Assembly (NCBI RefSeq): GCF_024609765.1
Contig: NZ_JANFDG010000004.1
Location: 62,001 to 126,000, forward strand
DNA: 64,000 nt
Reading direction: 5' to 3'
Source: Shinella pollutisoli
GTDB lineage: Bacteria; Pseudomonadota; Alphaproteobacteria; Rhizobiales; Rhizobiaceae
How positions within the stretch are numbered: position 1 is the stretch's first letter; each line of letters begins with the position of its first letter. A program made the translations under genes and the position numbers. Below the pieces are notes generated by a model. That model was not told the DNA's origin. It saw nothing but the letters and a program-made list of their open reading frames with translations, and ran no database searches. Below are positions 8,546 through 17,954 of the stretch, piece after piece.

Positions 8546-9253
8546 ATGCCGTCTTCGGTCGGTCGGGAGTTGAAACGGAGCGTCGGCGACCAGCTGCGCG
8601 GCATGCGCTGCCTGGTGCGCATGCTGGGGTCGGACGCGCAGCGCCCGGGCCTCGCCCCGCCGGCCCTGCCCGAGGTGCTGCCGGAGCTCGACCGGCTCGT
8701 CGGCCGCACCTTCCGTGCCGTCGACACCATGCTGAGCACCGTGGAGACGGCGGTCGCGACCGTGCGCCCCGCCTCCGGCCCCTTCCGCGGCTTCGCGCCG
8801 TTCGAGGCCTATTTCTCCGCCGCCGGCGCCGAGCGGCTGCAGGAGGATCTCTATCGCGGGCTGAAGGCGGTGGCGGCGGCCGAGCGGCCGAACCAGCTCG
8901 TCCTCAAGGCGCGGCTCGCCGCCGTGGCGGCGGATCTTGCCGGCGAGCGCGAGGCGGCTCCGCAGGAGGCCGGCGCCGCGCTGCTGCGCGCCCTCGTCCG
9001 CCGCAAGCCGCTGGTCGACTTCGCCGAGGAGGGCGGCGCGGCGGCGATCCTCCGGCAATATGTCGCGCTTGCCCTGCTCTTTGCCGTCTTCCTGCGCGGC
9101 GCGCCGCCGGAGGCGGAAGCGTCCGCCCTGATCGAGGATGCGCTGCTGATCGCCGGCACGCGGCTCGACGCCATCTCGGCGGCGCTCGCGCCCGGCGAAT
9201 CCGGCGACCGGCTGCCGTCGCTGCTGGCCGGGCTCGCCGACCACCTCGCCTGA
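8546..9253 (+). CDS. Hypothetical protein, alpha-helical
   Basis: Unrecognised protein of 235 residues. The ATG at 8546 is chosen because AGGAGG lies 9 nt upstream; the frame extends further back only through the repeat. The chain is rich in Ala, Leu, Glu and Arg with long helical stretches and no signal peptide, metal motif or obvious membrane segment (one moderately hydrophobic stretch, YVALALLFAVFL, near residue 175). It follows the two dehydrogenases on the same strand, about 100 nt downstream, and precedes another unknown gene. Function not assigned. Confidence 0.7.
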   Translation: MPSSVGRELKRSVGDQLRGMRCLVRMLGSDAQRPGLAPPALPEVLPELDRLVGRTFRAVDTMLSTVETAVATVRPASGPFRGFAPFEAYFSAAGAERLQEDLYRGLKAVAAAERPNQLVLKARLAAVAADLAGEREAAPQEAGAALLRALVRRKPLVDFAEEGGAAAILRQYVALALLFAVFLRGAPPEAEASALIEDALLIAGTRLDAISAALAPGESGDRLPSLLAGLADHLA

Positions 9254-9319
9254 ACAATTGACCTTGCGGATGGATACTTGTACGTTCCGGGGCGGCGCGG
9301 AACGAGGAAGGATGCCGGC

Positions 9320-9955
9320 GTGGAAGTCCTGACCCAGAGCGAGATGAACGTGCTGCCGGACCTCGGCCACCGGCTGCGGCAGCTGCGCTGGTTCCGCCGC
9401 GCCTTCGCCTCCTGCGTGCGCGCGCTCGACGGCCGCTACGGGCTGACGACCCGGGTGGACGAGGACGTGCTCGCCAGGGTCTTCGTCGACTGGGTGGAGA
9501 CCATCGAGCAGAAGAAGGCGCTCGCCCGCGTCGACCGCGCCGATTTCATAAAATTCTCCGGCGGGCTGATGCTGCGCGAGCTGATCAAGGCGCATCCGGC
9601 GACGGTGGAGCTGCCCGCGCGGCCGTCGGACGACCTGCCCGAGACGGTGGCCTTCTGGCCGGAGGGCTTCCTCTACACCAATTTCTGCATCAGCGCGGTC
9701 TCGGCGGTGCACATGCAGGAGGTCGGCGAGCCGCTGAAGCTCGCGGGCTGCGTCGACGACCTGCGCACCTGGTGGTCCTTCCGCGAGAACACGCACGAGA
9801 TGCCGGCCTATGCCGTCGCCTTCCTCGACCGCTTCCTCGGCGCCGAGCCGAACTGGACGATGCCGGACCTGCCGGAGGCGCGCGCGGCGATGATCGAGGC
9901 CGCCGTGCACGAGGGCCTCATCGGCGGCGGGGCCGCGTCCCGGGTGCAGCCCTGA
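9320..9955 (+). CDS. Hypothetical protein
   Basis: Unrecognised soluble protein of 211 residues. The GTG at 9320 has GAGGAAGG about 9 nt upstream; an upstream TTG at 9278 has no ribosome site. Features include a basic, aromatic N-terminal part (RQLRWFRRAF), a run of tryptophans in the middle (about residues 107-155, WPEGFLYTNFC and DLRTWWSF) and an acidic C-terminal third. No catalytic motif was recognised. It follows the previous unknown gene after 66 nt and ends tail-to-tail with the E2 gene. Confidence 0.7.
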   Translation: MEVLTQSEMNVLPDLGHRLRQLRWFRRAFASCVRALDGRYGLTTRVDEDVLARVFVDWVETIEQKKALARVDRADFIKFSGGLMLRELIKAHPATVELPARPSDDLPETVAFWPEGFLYTNFCISAVSAVHMQEVGEPLKLAGCVDDLRTWWSFRENTHEMPAYAVAFLDRFLGAEPNWTMPDLPEARAAMIEAAVHEGLIGGGAASRVQP

Positions 9956-9964
9956 AGGAATGCC

Positions 9965-9988
9965 CCCGCCGCTTGGGAGAAAGGCGGG
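9965..9988. terminator. Possible bidirectional terminator hairpin
   Basis: CCCGCC and GGCGGG arms around a 12-nt loop lie between two convergent genes (stops at 9955 and 10010). There is no T-tract, so this is a weak call based mainly on position. Confidence 0.3.
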
Positions 9989-10009
9989 AGCGGGAGGCGC
10001 AAGAGGGCC

Positions 10010-11302
10010 TCAGACCAGCATCAGCATCGGCCGCTCGATGTAGGAGCGGAACGCGCCGATAAGCTCGGCGCCGAGCGCGCCGTCGACCGCGCGGTGGTCG
10101 GTCGAGAGCGTCACGGTCATCAGCGTCGCGCCCCTGACCTCGTCGCCGACCATCACCGGCCGGCGCTCGCCCGCGCCGACGGCGAGGATCGTCGCGTGCG
10201 GCGGGTTGACGATGGCCGCGAATTCCCGGACGCCGAACATGCCGAGATTGGAGACGGCGCCCGTGCCGCCCTGGTATTCCTCGGCCTTCAGCTTGCCGTC
10301 CTTGGCGCGCGCGGCGAGGTCCTTCATCTCGCTGGAGATCGCCGACAGCGTCTTGATCTCGGCGCTGCGCACGATCGGCGTGATGAGGCCGCCGGGCACC
10401 GAGACGGCGACGCCGATATCGGCATGGCGGTGCTTGAGGAGCCCTTCCTCCGTCCAGGAGACGTTCGCCTCCGGCACGGCCCGCAGCGCCATCGCATAGG
10501 CGCGGATGACCATGTCGTTGACGGAGAGCTTGAAGTCCGGCCGGCCGTCGGCGACCGGGGCGGCCGCGTTCAGCTCCGTGCGCAGCTTCAGCAGCGCGTC
10601 GATGCTGCAGTCGACCGTCAGGTAGAAATGCGGGACGGTGGACTTCGCCTCGACCAGCCTGCGGGCGATGGTGCGTCGCATGTTGCTGTGGGCGACGACC
10701 TCGTAGCTGCCCTCGGCGAAGAGCCGGCGGACCTGCTCGTCGGAAGGGCCGGCCGGGGCCGGCGCGGGGCTTGCGGCGGGTGCCGCGGCGGTGCAGGCGG
10801 GCTTTTCCGGCGGGCGCCAGGCGAGCACGTCGGCGCGCGTCACGCGGCCCTTCGGGCCCGAGCCGCCGACGGCGGAAAGGTCGATGCCGGCCTCCTGGGC
10901 GAGCCGGCGGGCGAGCGGCGTGGCGCGCACCTTGCCGCCGGTGTCCGCAGCCGCCGGCGGGACGGCCGGGACCGCAGCGGCGGGCCGGGCCTCCTCCGGC
11001 GCCTTCGCCGGCTCGGCGGCGGCGGGCGCGGGCTGTTGCGCGGGCGCGCCGGCATAGGCCTCGCCCGCCTCGTAGATCCAGGCGACGGGGGCGCCGACGG
11101 CGATGTCGACGCCCTCGCGGCCGCTGATGTCGCGCAGCGTGCCGCTCGCCGGCGCGTCGATCTCCATCGCCGCCTTGTCGGTCTCGATCTCGAAGAGCAC
11201 GTCGCCCTTCTTCACCTCGGCCCCGTCGCCGAAGAACCACTTCGATATCCGGCCGGTCGCCATGTCCATGTCGACCTTCGGCATGATCACCTCGACGGGC
11301 AT
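10010..11302 (-). CDS. Dihydrolipoamide acyltransferase (E2) of a 2-oxoacid/acetoin dehydrogenase complex
   Basis: E2 component, 430 residues. One N-terminal lipoyl domain carries the lipoylation site ETDKA (Lys43). An Ala/Pro-rich linker follows, then the peripheral-subunit-binding domain (ATPLARRLA...GPKGRVTRAD, about residues 135-170) and the acyltransferase core with the catalytic HRAVDG near residue 403. It moves the acyl group made by E1 to CoA. Start ATG at 11302, 2 nt after the E1-beta stop. Last gene of the operon COG4091 oxidoreductase, E1-alpha, E1-beta, E2. No lipoamide dehydrogenase (E3) gene is nearby, so the housekeeping E3 must be used. Confidence 0.95.
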   Translation of the reverse strand: MPVEVIMPKVDMDMATGRISKWFFGDGAEVKKGDVLFEIETDKAAMEIDAPASGTLRDISGREGVDIAVGAPVAWIYEAGEAYAGAPAQQPAPAAAEPAKAPEEARPAAAVPAVPPAAADTGGKVRATPLARRLAQEAGIDLSAVGGSGPKGRVTRADVLAWRPPEKPACTAAAPAASPAPAPAGPSDEQVRRLFAEGSYEVVAHSNMRRTIARRLVEAKSTVPHFYLTVDCSIDALLKLRTELNAAAPVADGRPDFKLSVNDMVIRAYAMALRAVPEANVSWTEEGLLKHRHADIGVAVSVPGGLITPIVRSAEIKTLSAISSEMKDLAARAKDGKLKAEEYQGGTGAVSNLGMFGVREFAAIVNPPHATILAVGAGERRPVMVGDEVRGATLMTVTLSTDHRAVDGALGAELIGAFRSYIERPMLMLV

Positions 11303-11304
11303 GG

Positions 11305-12303
11305 TCAGCGCGCTCCCCTGATCAGGTCGCGGGCGGCCGCGACGATGCCGGGGACCTGCGGCACGGCCGCCTTCTCCAGCTCGGGATTGTAGGGGATCGG
11401 CGTCTCGGCCCCGCCGAGGCGGACGATCGGCGCGTCGAGATAGTCGAAGGCCTCGCTCTCGGCCACCATGGCGGAAAGCTCCGCGCCGACGCCGAGCGTC
11501 TTGACGCCCTCGTAGACGCACATCAGCCTTGAGGTCTTCTTGACGCTCTCGATGACCGTCTCGCGGTCCATCGGCCGGATGGTGCGCAGGTCGATGACCT
11601 CGACGTCCATGCCTTCGGCCGCGAGCGTCTCGGCGGCCTCCAGCGCCTTGTGCACCATCAGCGAGGTGGCGACGACGGTGAGGTCGCGGCCCTCGCGGCG
11701 CACCTCGGCCTTGCCGATCGGCACCGTGTAGTGGCCCTCGGGCACCGGCCCCTTCATCTTGTAGAGCAGCTTGTGCTCGAAGATCATCACCGGGTCGGGA
11801 TCGGCGACGGCGGCGAGCAGCATGCCCTTGACGTCGTGCGGCGTCGCCGGCTGGATGACCTTGAGGCCGGGCACGTGGCCGAGCCAGGCCTCGAGGCTCT
11901 GGCTGTGCTGGGCGGCGGCGCCCGTGCCGGAGCCGCCGGGAAAGCGCATGACGACCGGCACGGAGACCGCGCCGCCGAGCATGTAGCGCATCTTGGCCGC
12001 CTGGTTGACGATCTGCTCCATGGCGAGCGCGGCGAAGTCGGAGAACTGGAACTCGAAGATCGGCCGCAGCCCGGTCACCGCCGCGCCGACGGCGACGCCG
12101 GCGCCGCCGAGCTCGGAGATCGGCGTGTCCATCACCCGGTCCGGGCCGAAGCGGTCGATGAGGTCGCCCGTCACCTGGAAGGCGCCGCCGTAGACGCCGA
12201 TGTCCTCGCCCATCAGGATGACGCGCTCGTCGGCCTCCATGGCGATCGCCATGGCCTCCTGGATGGCCTGCGAATAGCTCAACTCTCTCACTGCGGCATC
12301 CAT
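11305..12303 (-). CDS. E1-beta subunit of a TPP-dependent acetoin/pyruvate-type dehydrogenase
   Basis: Transketolase-like beta subunit of 332 residues, normal for AcoB/PdhB. It has the N-terminal [10 protein letters not shown] motif and the conserved [14 protein letters not shown] segment. With the alpha subunit it forms the alpha2-beta2 E1 that binds thiamine diphosphate between chains. The ATG at 12303 overlaps the alpha-subunit stop by one base (TGATG), so equal subunit synthesis is expected. Sequence alone does not tell pyruvate, branched 2-oxoacids and acetoin-like hydroxyketones apart; the small size and gene order alpha-beta-E2 without E3 favour an Aco-like catabolic role. Confidence 0.94.
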   Translation of the reverse strand: MDAAVRELSYSQAIQEAMAIAMEADERVILMGEDIGVYGGAFQVTGDLIDRFGPDRVMDTPISELGGAGVAVGAAVTGLRPIFEFQFSDFAALAMEQIVNQAAKMRYMLGGAVSVPVVMRFPGGSGTGAAAQHSQSLEAWLGHVPGLKVIQPATPHDVKGMLLAAVADPDPVMIFEHKLLYKMKGPVPEGHYTVPIGKAEVRREGRDLTVVATSLMVHKALEAAETLAAEGMDVEVIDLRTIRPMDRETVIESVKKTSRLMCVYEGVKTLGVGAELSAMVAESEAFDYLDAPIVRLGGAETPIPYNPELEKAAVPQVPGIVAAARDLIRGAR

Positions 12304-13340
12304 CACGCCTGCTCCGTATAGACATAGTTCGCAAGGTCGGCGATCTCGGGCGCGGGGCTCGCCTTGGCGAACTCGATGCCGGCGGCGATCTCCTCGGCGA
12401 CCGAGGCGCGGATCGCCTCGATCTCGTCGGCCTTGGCGATGCCGAACTCGACGAGCTGCGCCTCGTAGCGCTCGATCGGGTCGCGGTTGCTCATCCAGTC
12501 GTCGATCTCGTCCTTGGTGCGGTAGCGGTTGCGGTCGCTCTTGGAATGGCCGCGGTAGCGATAGGTCTTGCACTCGATGAGGCTCGGCCCCTCGCCGCGC
12601 CGCGCCCGCTCCACGGCGGCGTGCGAGGCTTCCGCGACGTCGGAGAGCACGTTGCCGTCGACGATGACGCCGGGCATCGAATAGGCGGCGGCACGGTCGG
12701 CGATGTTGGCGACGGCGGTCGAGCGTTCGGTCGAGGTCGACATGCCGTACTTGTTGTTCTCGCAGACGAAGACGACCGGCAGCTTCCAGACCGAGGCCAT
12801 GTTCAGAGCCTCGTGGAAGGCGCCCTCGTTGTTGGCGCCGTCGCCGAAGAAACAGACCGCGACCTTGCCGGTCTTCAGCCGCTTGGCCGTCAGCGCCGCG
12901 CCGACGGCGATCGGCAGGCCGCCGCCGACGATGCCGTTGGCGCCGAGGTTGCCGGTGGTGACGTCGGCGATGTGCATGGAGCCGCCGCGGCCGGCGCAGT
13001 AGCCGGTCGTCTTGCCGAAGAACTCGGCGAACATCCGCTTGACGTCCGCGCCCTTGGCGATGCAGTGGCCGTGGCCGCGATGCGTCGAGGTGATCTGGTC
13101 GTCGTTGGTGAGCGGCAGGCAGATGCCCATGGCGCTCGCCTCCTGCCCGATCGACAGGTGCATGGTGCCGTGGATGAGGCCGCGCATGTAGCTCTCCTCG
13201 GCCCCCTCCTCGAACTTGCGGATGAGGTGCATCTTGCGCAGCGCGCCGAGCAGCGTCTCGCGCGGATACTCGCGGTAGATGAAGGGCAGGTTCCCGCCTT
13301 CCGCCGCGGGGGCGGCCTTGGCTGCGGTGGTCTTCGCCAT
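12303..13340 (-). CDS. E1-alpha subunit of a TPP-dependent acetoin/pyruvate-type dehydrogenase
   Basis: Alpha subunit, 345 residues. The thiamine-diphosphate motif begins GDGANNEG and ends CENN, and the substrate-side segments HRGHGH and GRGGSMH are typical of E1-alpha/AcoA. ATG at 13340, one base after the oxidoreductase stop at 13342. Position between a COG4091 oxidoreductase and E1-beta is unusual and is the basis of the pathway proposal in the findings: the oxidoreductase could make the hydroxyketone that this E1 cleaves. Confidence 0.94.
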   Translation of the reverse strand: MAKTTAAKAAPAAEGGNLPFIYREYPRETLLGALRKMHLIRKFEEGAEESYMRGLIHGTMHLSIGQEASAMGICLPLTNDDQITSTHRGHGHCIAKGADVKRMFAEFFGKTTGYCAGRGGSMHIADVTTGNLGANGIVGGGLPIAVGAALTAKRLKTGKVAVCFFGDGANNEGAFHEALNMASVWKLPVVFVCENNKYGMSTSTERSTAVANIADRAAAYSMPGVIVDGNVLSDVAEASHAAVERARRGEGPSLIECKTYRYRGHSKSDRNRYRTKDEIDDWMSNRDPIERYEAQLVEFGIAKADEIEAIRASVAEEIAAGIEFAKASPAPEIADLANYVYTEQA

Positions 13341-13341
13341 G

Positions 13342-14667
13342 TCAGTCTCCCTTGCCGTGGACGAGCGCGTCCTGGCGGGCGCGCAGCGCCGCGATCTTCG
13401 AGCCCGGCACGACGGCGGCGTTGGCATAGGTGATGAGCTCGCCCTTGCGGATCGGCGCGGTGACGGTGCCGTGCTGCAGCAGGCCGCAGGGGATCGCCTG
13501 CGCCGCGCGGGCCTCGCCCGCCGTCATGATCCAGGCGCGGTAGGTGTATTCGCCGATGGCGTCGAGCCTGTCGCCGGGCTTCAGGTCCTTCTTGGCGACG
13601 GCGCAGACCTCGGCCACGGGCTTCGACAGCGGCACCATGTCCGCCTTGCCGTAGAGCACGACGCGCGCGCAGGTGAGCGGCACTTCCAGCGAGGTCAGGT
13701 GATAGGGCCGGTGGAAGGTGAAATAGGGGCCCTTGCCCATCTTCAGGTCTTCCATGCGCTCGGAGATGCGCGGATGCGACATGTCGGCGACCACGAAGAC
13801 GCCCGGCGCCACGCCCTTGCCGATCGAATAGTCGACGACGCCGACCTTCGAGAGCACGCCGCCGTCCTTCTCCGGGATCAGGGTGGAGGAGAGCTGGTCG
13901 AGGGTCGCGGCGGGACCGTGCATGCCGGGCTTGTCGGGCACGAGGCCGGTGGCGTTGGCGATCGCCGCCATCTCCACCATGGTCTTCGAGCCGTCGACGA
14001 ACTCGACGAGCATGCGCACGTTCATGTGGCGGCGGGCGGCCTCCTCTGCATAGTCGTCCGGCACGGCGTCGACGTTGAGCGGATTGTTCTTGCCCTTGCC
14101 GGCGGCGACGATCGGATGGCCCATGGCCGAGACGAACTCGATCAGCTCCATGCAGGAGGACGGCTCGTCGCCGGCGCCCAGCGAATAGGTGACGCCGAGG
14201 CGCTCGGCCTCGCTCTTGAGATAGGCGCCGATGGTGACGTCGGCCTCGACGTTCATCATCACGAGGTGCTTGCCCTGCTCCATCGCCGACAGGCCGATCT
14301 CGGCGCCGACGCTCGGCACGCCGGTGGCGTCGATGACGACGTCGATGAGGCCGCTCTGCAGGATGGCGTTCGCATCGCCCGTGACGGCGACCTTGCCGGC
14401 CTCCATCGCCGCGTTGAGCGCGTCGGCGGAGGCGGCCTCGCGGTGGTGGCCGCCCTCCTGGAAGGCGATGTCGACGGCCTTCTGCGCGGCGGAGAGGTTG
14501 AGGTCGCAGATGGCGCCGATCTCGATGCCCTGCATGTGCGCCACGCGGGTGACGATGTCGGTGCCCATCTCGCCGGAGCCGATGAGGCCGATGCGGACGG
14601 GACGGCCGGTTTCGGCACGCGCGATGAGGTCACGCGCCAAGCCTGTCGGCGCGACATTGATAGCCAT
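13342..14667 (-). CDS. COG4091 oxidoreductase with C-terminal SAF domain (possible DXR-like enzyme)
   Basis: NAD(P)-dependent oxidoreductase of 441 residues, usually annotated as homoserine-dehydrogenase-like. The N-terminal Rossmann motif GLIGSGEMG is at 27-35; a middle catalytic domain follows; the SAF-type domain (KPGDRLDAIGEYTYR) is in the last quarter. As I recall, the DXR-like (DRL) enzymes that replace 1-deoxyxylulose-5-phosphate reductoisomerase in Brucella belong to this family, but I cannot test closeness here. It leads an operon with E1-alpha, E1-beta and E2, has GGGAGGAAA before its ATG, and its promoter is embedded in operator B. A catabolic role, converting MEP to DXP, is inferred; other hydroxy-acid or polyol-phosphate substrates remain possible. 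Confidence 0.85.
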   Translation of the reverse strand: MAINVAPTGLARDLIARAETGRPVRIGLIGSGEMGTDIVTRVAHMQGIEIGAICDLNLSAAQKAVDIAFQEGGHHREAASADALNAAMEAGKVAVTGDANAILQSGLIDVVIDATGVPSVGAEIGLSAMEQGKHLVMMNVEADVTIGAYLKSEAERLGVTYSLGAGDEPSSCMELIEFVSAMGHPIVAAGKGKNNPLNVDAVPDDYAEEAARRHMNVRMLVEFVDGSKTMVEMAAIANATGLVPDKPGMHGPAATLDQLSSTLIPEKDGGVLSKVGVVDYSIGKGVAPGVFVVADMSHPRISERMEDLKMGKGPYFTFHRPYHLTSLEVPLTCARVVLYGKADMVPLSKPVAEVCAVAKKDLKPGDRLDAIGEYTYRAWIMTAGEARAAQAIPCGLLQHGTVTAPIRKGELITYANAAVVPGSKIAALRARQDALVHGKGD

Positions 14668-14713
14668 CGAATTTCCTCCCAGGGCATACGGACGTTTTGA
14701 GACTGTCGGGGAT

Positions 14714-14742
14714 AGATAACAGTACATTTGTTTTTCTGTCAA
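14714..14742 (-). promoter_or_regulatory. Sigma-70 promoter of the oxidoreductase-E1-E2 operon
   Basis: Reading leftward: TTGACA (14742-14737), a 17-nt spacer, TTATCT (14719-14714), about 45 nt before the ATG. The -35 box lies inside operator B, and the right arm of the operator falls in the spacer, so a bound SorC protein would block polymerase. Confidence 0.65.
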
Positions 14743-14753
14743 CACGATTGTTC
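14722..14753. promoter_or_regulatory. Putative SorC operator B
   Basis: Arms GTACATTT and GATTGTTC separated by exactly 16 nt, the same length and spacing as the perfect palindrome at 5449-5480, with two mismatches in the pairing. On the coding strand of the operon the string AACAAATGT followed by TTATCT is shared with the gutM promoter region near 20830. Confidence 0.55.
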
Positions 14754-14853
14754 ATGTTTGCGCATTGACGGGAGCCGCGCGAAGACGCGCGCGCAATCGC
14801 CGCGATCCGGCGCGGAAAGGCTGGAAAAGGCTGGAAAAAAGCGCCGGGGCGGA

Positions 14854-15873
14854 TCAGCCGCGGCCGGCGTCGGCGAGCATGGCGCGGGCGCTTTCCTCGT
14901 CGGTGATCAGCACGGTCGGCTGCACCAGCCGCATGGCGCCGATCATGGCGTCGGCCTTCTCGGCCCCGCCCGAGGCGAGGATGCGCAGCGGCGCCCGGCG
15001 GATGCGGTCGACGTCGACCGACATGACCCGGTCGTTGATCGGATGCTCGATCAGCTCGCCGTTGCGGTCGTAGAAATGGAAGAGCAGGTCGCCCACCGCG
15101 CCGCGGCCGGCGAGGTCCTGCCGCTCGGCCTCGCTGAGGAAGCCGCCGCGGTAGAAGGTGGTGGCCGAGGCGATGCCGCCGACGCTGACGACGACGGCGT
15201 CGAGCGTGTCGGCCATGTCGAAGATCTCCTGGATGCCGCAGCGCCGGATCAGCGCCTCCTTGGTCGCGGGACTGTCGACCATGGCCGGCGCCGGGATGAG
15301 GTAGCCCTCGCCCTGGAAGGTCTGGGCGAAGCGCCAGGCGAATTCCGCCGGGTTGAAGCGCCGGACCTGGCTGACGCCGCCGAGCAGCGAGATAACCTTG
15401 AAATCGGCGAGCGTGCGGCTGCCGATGGTCGACAGCGAGGCGAAGAGCGTGCGTCCCCAGCCGACGCCGACCGTCATGCCGGGCTTCATCGCCTGCGAGA
15501 GGAAGGCGCCGGTCGCCGCGCTGATGGTGGGGATGGGATCGGCGCCGGGCTCGGAGATCGGCGCGACGATGGCCTCGTCGACGCCGAAGGTGGTCTCCAG
15601 CAGCCGCTCGAGCCGCACGACCTCGGCAAGCTCCCCTTCGATCGCGATCTTCACCTCGTTGCGGCTGCGCGCCTCGGCGAGCATGCGCACGACCGTAACC
15701 CGGCCGACGCCGAGGATGTCGGCGATGTCGTTCTGGGTCATCTGCTCGACGAAATACATCCAGGCGGCGCGGATGCGCATCCGGTCGGTCCGGCTGCCGG
15801 GCGGCTGCGCGAGCGCGGCCGCGTCGTCGGGGCCGGTCTCCGCCGGGGATGCTTTCTTCTTGCCGCGCGCCAC
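14854..15873 (-). CDS. SorC-type sugar-responsive transcriptional regulator (second copy)
   Basis: SorC-family regulator, 339 residues from the GTG at 15873, which has GAGG upstream and leaves a clean 82-nt gap after the PTS gene; longer forms would overlap that gene. The helix-turn-helix is at about residues 30-60 (RIRAAWMYFVEQMTQNDIAD, GVGRVTVVRML) behind a basic N-terminal tail (ARGKKKAS). The effector-binding domain follows. It is the last gene of the gutM-PTS operon, so it probably senses the phosphorylated substrate of that PTS. It sits just upstream of the oxidoreductase operon and its operator B. Confidence 0.85.
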   Translation of the reverse strand: MARGKKKASPAETGPDDAAALAQPPGSRTDRMRIRAAWMYFVEQMTQNDIADILGVGRVTVVRMLAEARSRNEVKIAIEGELAEVVRLERLLETTFGVDEAIVAPISEPGADPIPTISAATGAFLSQAMKPGMTVGVGWGRTLFASLSTIGSRTLADFKVISLLGGVSQVRRFNPAEFAWRFAQTFQGEGYLIPAPAMVDSPATKEALIRRCGIQEIFDMADTLDAVVVSVGGIASATTFYRGGFLSEAERQDLAGRGAVGDLLFHFYDRNGELIEHPINDRVMSVDVDRIRRAPLRILASGGAEKADAMIGAMRLVQPTVLITDEESARAMLADAGRG

Positions 15874-15955
15874 GCTGCCTCGGATATCCTCTGGAACGGT
15901 CGTCTGCCTGTCTAGCAACACTCGGCGTGCTTGGGAATCGGCAAAGTGTCCCATG

Positions 15956-17929
15956 CTACGAAGGTCGGCCAGCGGCCGGTGCGGCCTCGACGATGCATTT
16001 CTTGGCACGCGGGATGGAGGCGGGGCTCATGCTGAGCTCCGTCAGCCCCATCCGCACGAAGACGGGGATGAGGTCCGGCCGGGCGGCGGCCTCGCCGCAC
16101 ATGCCGACCATGATGCCGGCCGCGCGCCCGGCGCTCGCCGTCAGCTCGATCGCCGCGAGCACCGCCGGGTTGGCGACGTCGTTGAGGGCGGCGACCTGCG
16201 GGTTCATCCGATCCGCCGCCATGACGTACTGGGTGAGGTCGTTCGTGCCGATCGAGAAGAAATCGACCTCGCGGGCGAGCGCGGCGGCGACCAGCACGGC
16301 GGCCGGCGTCTCGATCATCACGCCGAGCGGGAAGCGGCGGAACGGCACGCCGGCGGCGGCAAGCTCGCCCGCGCATTCGTCGATCAGCGCGCGCGTGCGC
16401 CGCACCTCCTCCAGCGTCGAGACCATCGGCAGCATGACCTTCACCGCGCCGTGCGCCGCCGCGCGCAGGAGCGCCTTCAGCTGCGGCTTGAAGATGTCCG
16501 GCCGGTCGAGGCACATGCGCACGCCGCGCCAGCCGAGGAACGGGTTCTGCTCCGGCGGGAAGGCGATGCCGGAGACCGGCTTGTCGCCGCCGATGTCGAG
16601 CGTGCGGATGATCACCGGATGGGGCGCGAAGGCCCGCGCCGCCTCCGCATAGATCTCGTACTGCATGTCCTCGCTCGGCAGGCCGCCGTGCTTCATGAAG
16701 AGCAGCTCCGTGCGGAAGAGGCCGACGCCCATGGCGCCCGCCTCCTTCGCCGCCTGGATCTCCTCGAGCGAGCCGATGTTGGCGGCGACCTCGATCACCG
16801 TGCCGTCGGCGGCCTTCGGCACCACGTCCCTGAAGCGGCGAAGCCCCTCCTCCTCCTTCGCGGCGGCCGCGACCTTCGCCTCGAAGGCCTGCCGCAGCGC
16901 CGGCGACGGATCGGCGAAGACCTGGCCGAGGCTGCCGTCGAGCGCGATCTCGCGGGCGCCGGCGAGGCTTTCCATCGCATGGCCGAGGCCGAGCACGGCC
17001 GGGATGCCGTGGGCGCGGGCGATGATGGCGATGTGCGAGGTCGCGCCGCCATGGGCGCAGACCACGCCCCTGACGAGCTTCAGCGGCGCGCGCGCGAGGT
17101 CCCAGGCGCCGATGTCCTCCGCCAGCACGACGACCGGGCCGGAGATCGCGTCGAGGCCGACGTCGCGCTCGCCGGTGAGCGCCAGGCAGATCTGGCGGGC
17201 GATCGCCTTCACGTCGTCGGCGCGGGCGTTGAGATAGACGTCGGAGACGCGGCCGAAGGCCGAGGCCGTGGTCTCCGTGACGCTGAGCACGGCGTCGAGC
17301 GCGGTATAGCCCTGGGCGATGGCGTCGGCGATCTCCTCCGTGATGGCCGTGTCGCCGGCGATGTCGCTGAGCGCGGCGATGATGCTGCGGTCGGTGTCCG
17401 ACAGCCTGTCGCCCGCAAGCGCCGCCTGCATCGATTGCTGGACCGTGGCGACCGCGCAGCGGAAGGCGTCGAGCTCGCCGGCGATCTCCTCGTCGCGCAG
17501 GCGCCGGTGGGTCGGGGCGAAGGTCTTCGGGAAATGGTGGAAGGCGGCGGCGAGCGCCACGCCCTCGCTCGCGGCGATGCCCTGCACGCCGCCGGCCGCG
17601 CCCTCGGACGCGTCCGCCGCAGGCGCCGGATGCGGCTTGGAGGACGCGGCGGGCGCGTCGTCCTCGCCGAGGCCGGAATCGGGATTCTCGAGGAAGGCCA
17701 CCAGCGCGTCGAGCGCCGCCGCGGCATCCTCTCCCTCGGCGCGCAGCGCGACCGTGTCGTTCTCCTTCACCGCCAGCAGCATCAGCTTGACCGAGCTCTT
17801 GGCGCTCGCCGCCTTGCCGTTCTTGACGATCTCGACATCGCTCGCGAAGCTCTTGGCGAGCTTGACGAAGCGCGTGGCGGGGCGAGCGTGCAGGCCTTCG
17901 TGCACGCGCACGACAGTGGAACGTTCCAT
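15956..17929 (-). CDS. HPr-enzyme I fusion, PTS phosphoenolpyruvate-protein phosphotransferase
   Basis: Fusion of HPr and enzyme I, 657 residues. The HPr domain (1-88) has the phosphorylated histidine in GLHARPA (His14) and a Ser45-Ser46 pair at the usual regulatory position. A Pro/Ala/Glu-rich linker (about 88-115) leads to enzyme I, with its phospho-histidine in HGGATSHIA and the PEP-binding barrel containing GGDKP and the GTNDLTQY motif. It supplies phosphate from PEP to the IIA protein encoded 25 nt upstream. Most alphaproteobacteria have only the nitrogen PTS, so a dedicated general component next to sugar-specific subunits makes this system self-contained. Confidence 0.95.
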   Translation of the reverse strand: MERSTVVRVHEGLHARPATRFVKLAKSFASDVEIVKNGKAASAKSSVKLMLLAVKENDTVALRAEGEDAAAALDALVAFLENPDSGLGEDDAPAASSKPHPAPAADASEGAAGGVQGIAASEGVALAAAFHHFPKTFAPTHRRLRDEEIAGELDAFRCAVATVQQSMQAALAGDRLSDTDRSIIAALSDIAGDTAITEEIADAIAQGYTALDAVLSVTETTASAFGRVSDVYLNARADDVKAIARQICLALTGERDVGLDAISGPVVVLAEDIGAWDLARAPLKLVRGVVCAHGGATSHIAIIARAHGIPAVLGLGHAMESLAGAREIALDGSLGQVFADPSPALRQAFEAKVAAAAKEEEGLRRFRDVVPKAADGTVIEVAANIGSLEEIQAAKEAGAMGVGLFRTELLFMKHGGLPSEDMQYEIYAEAARAFAPHPVIIRTLDIGGDKPVSGIAFPPEQNPFLGWRGVRMCLDRPDIFKPQLKALLRAAAHGAVKVMLPMVSTLEEVRRTRALIDECAGELAAAGVPFRRFPLGVMIETPAAVLVAAALAREVDFFSIGTNDLTQYVMAADRMNPQVAALNDVANPAVLAAIELTASAGRAAGIMVGMCGEAAARPDLIPVFVRMGLTELSMSPASIPRAKKCIVEAAPAAGRPS

Positions 17930-17954
17930 CGCTGTCTCTCTTGGAAAGGGCGCG

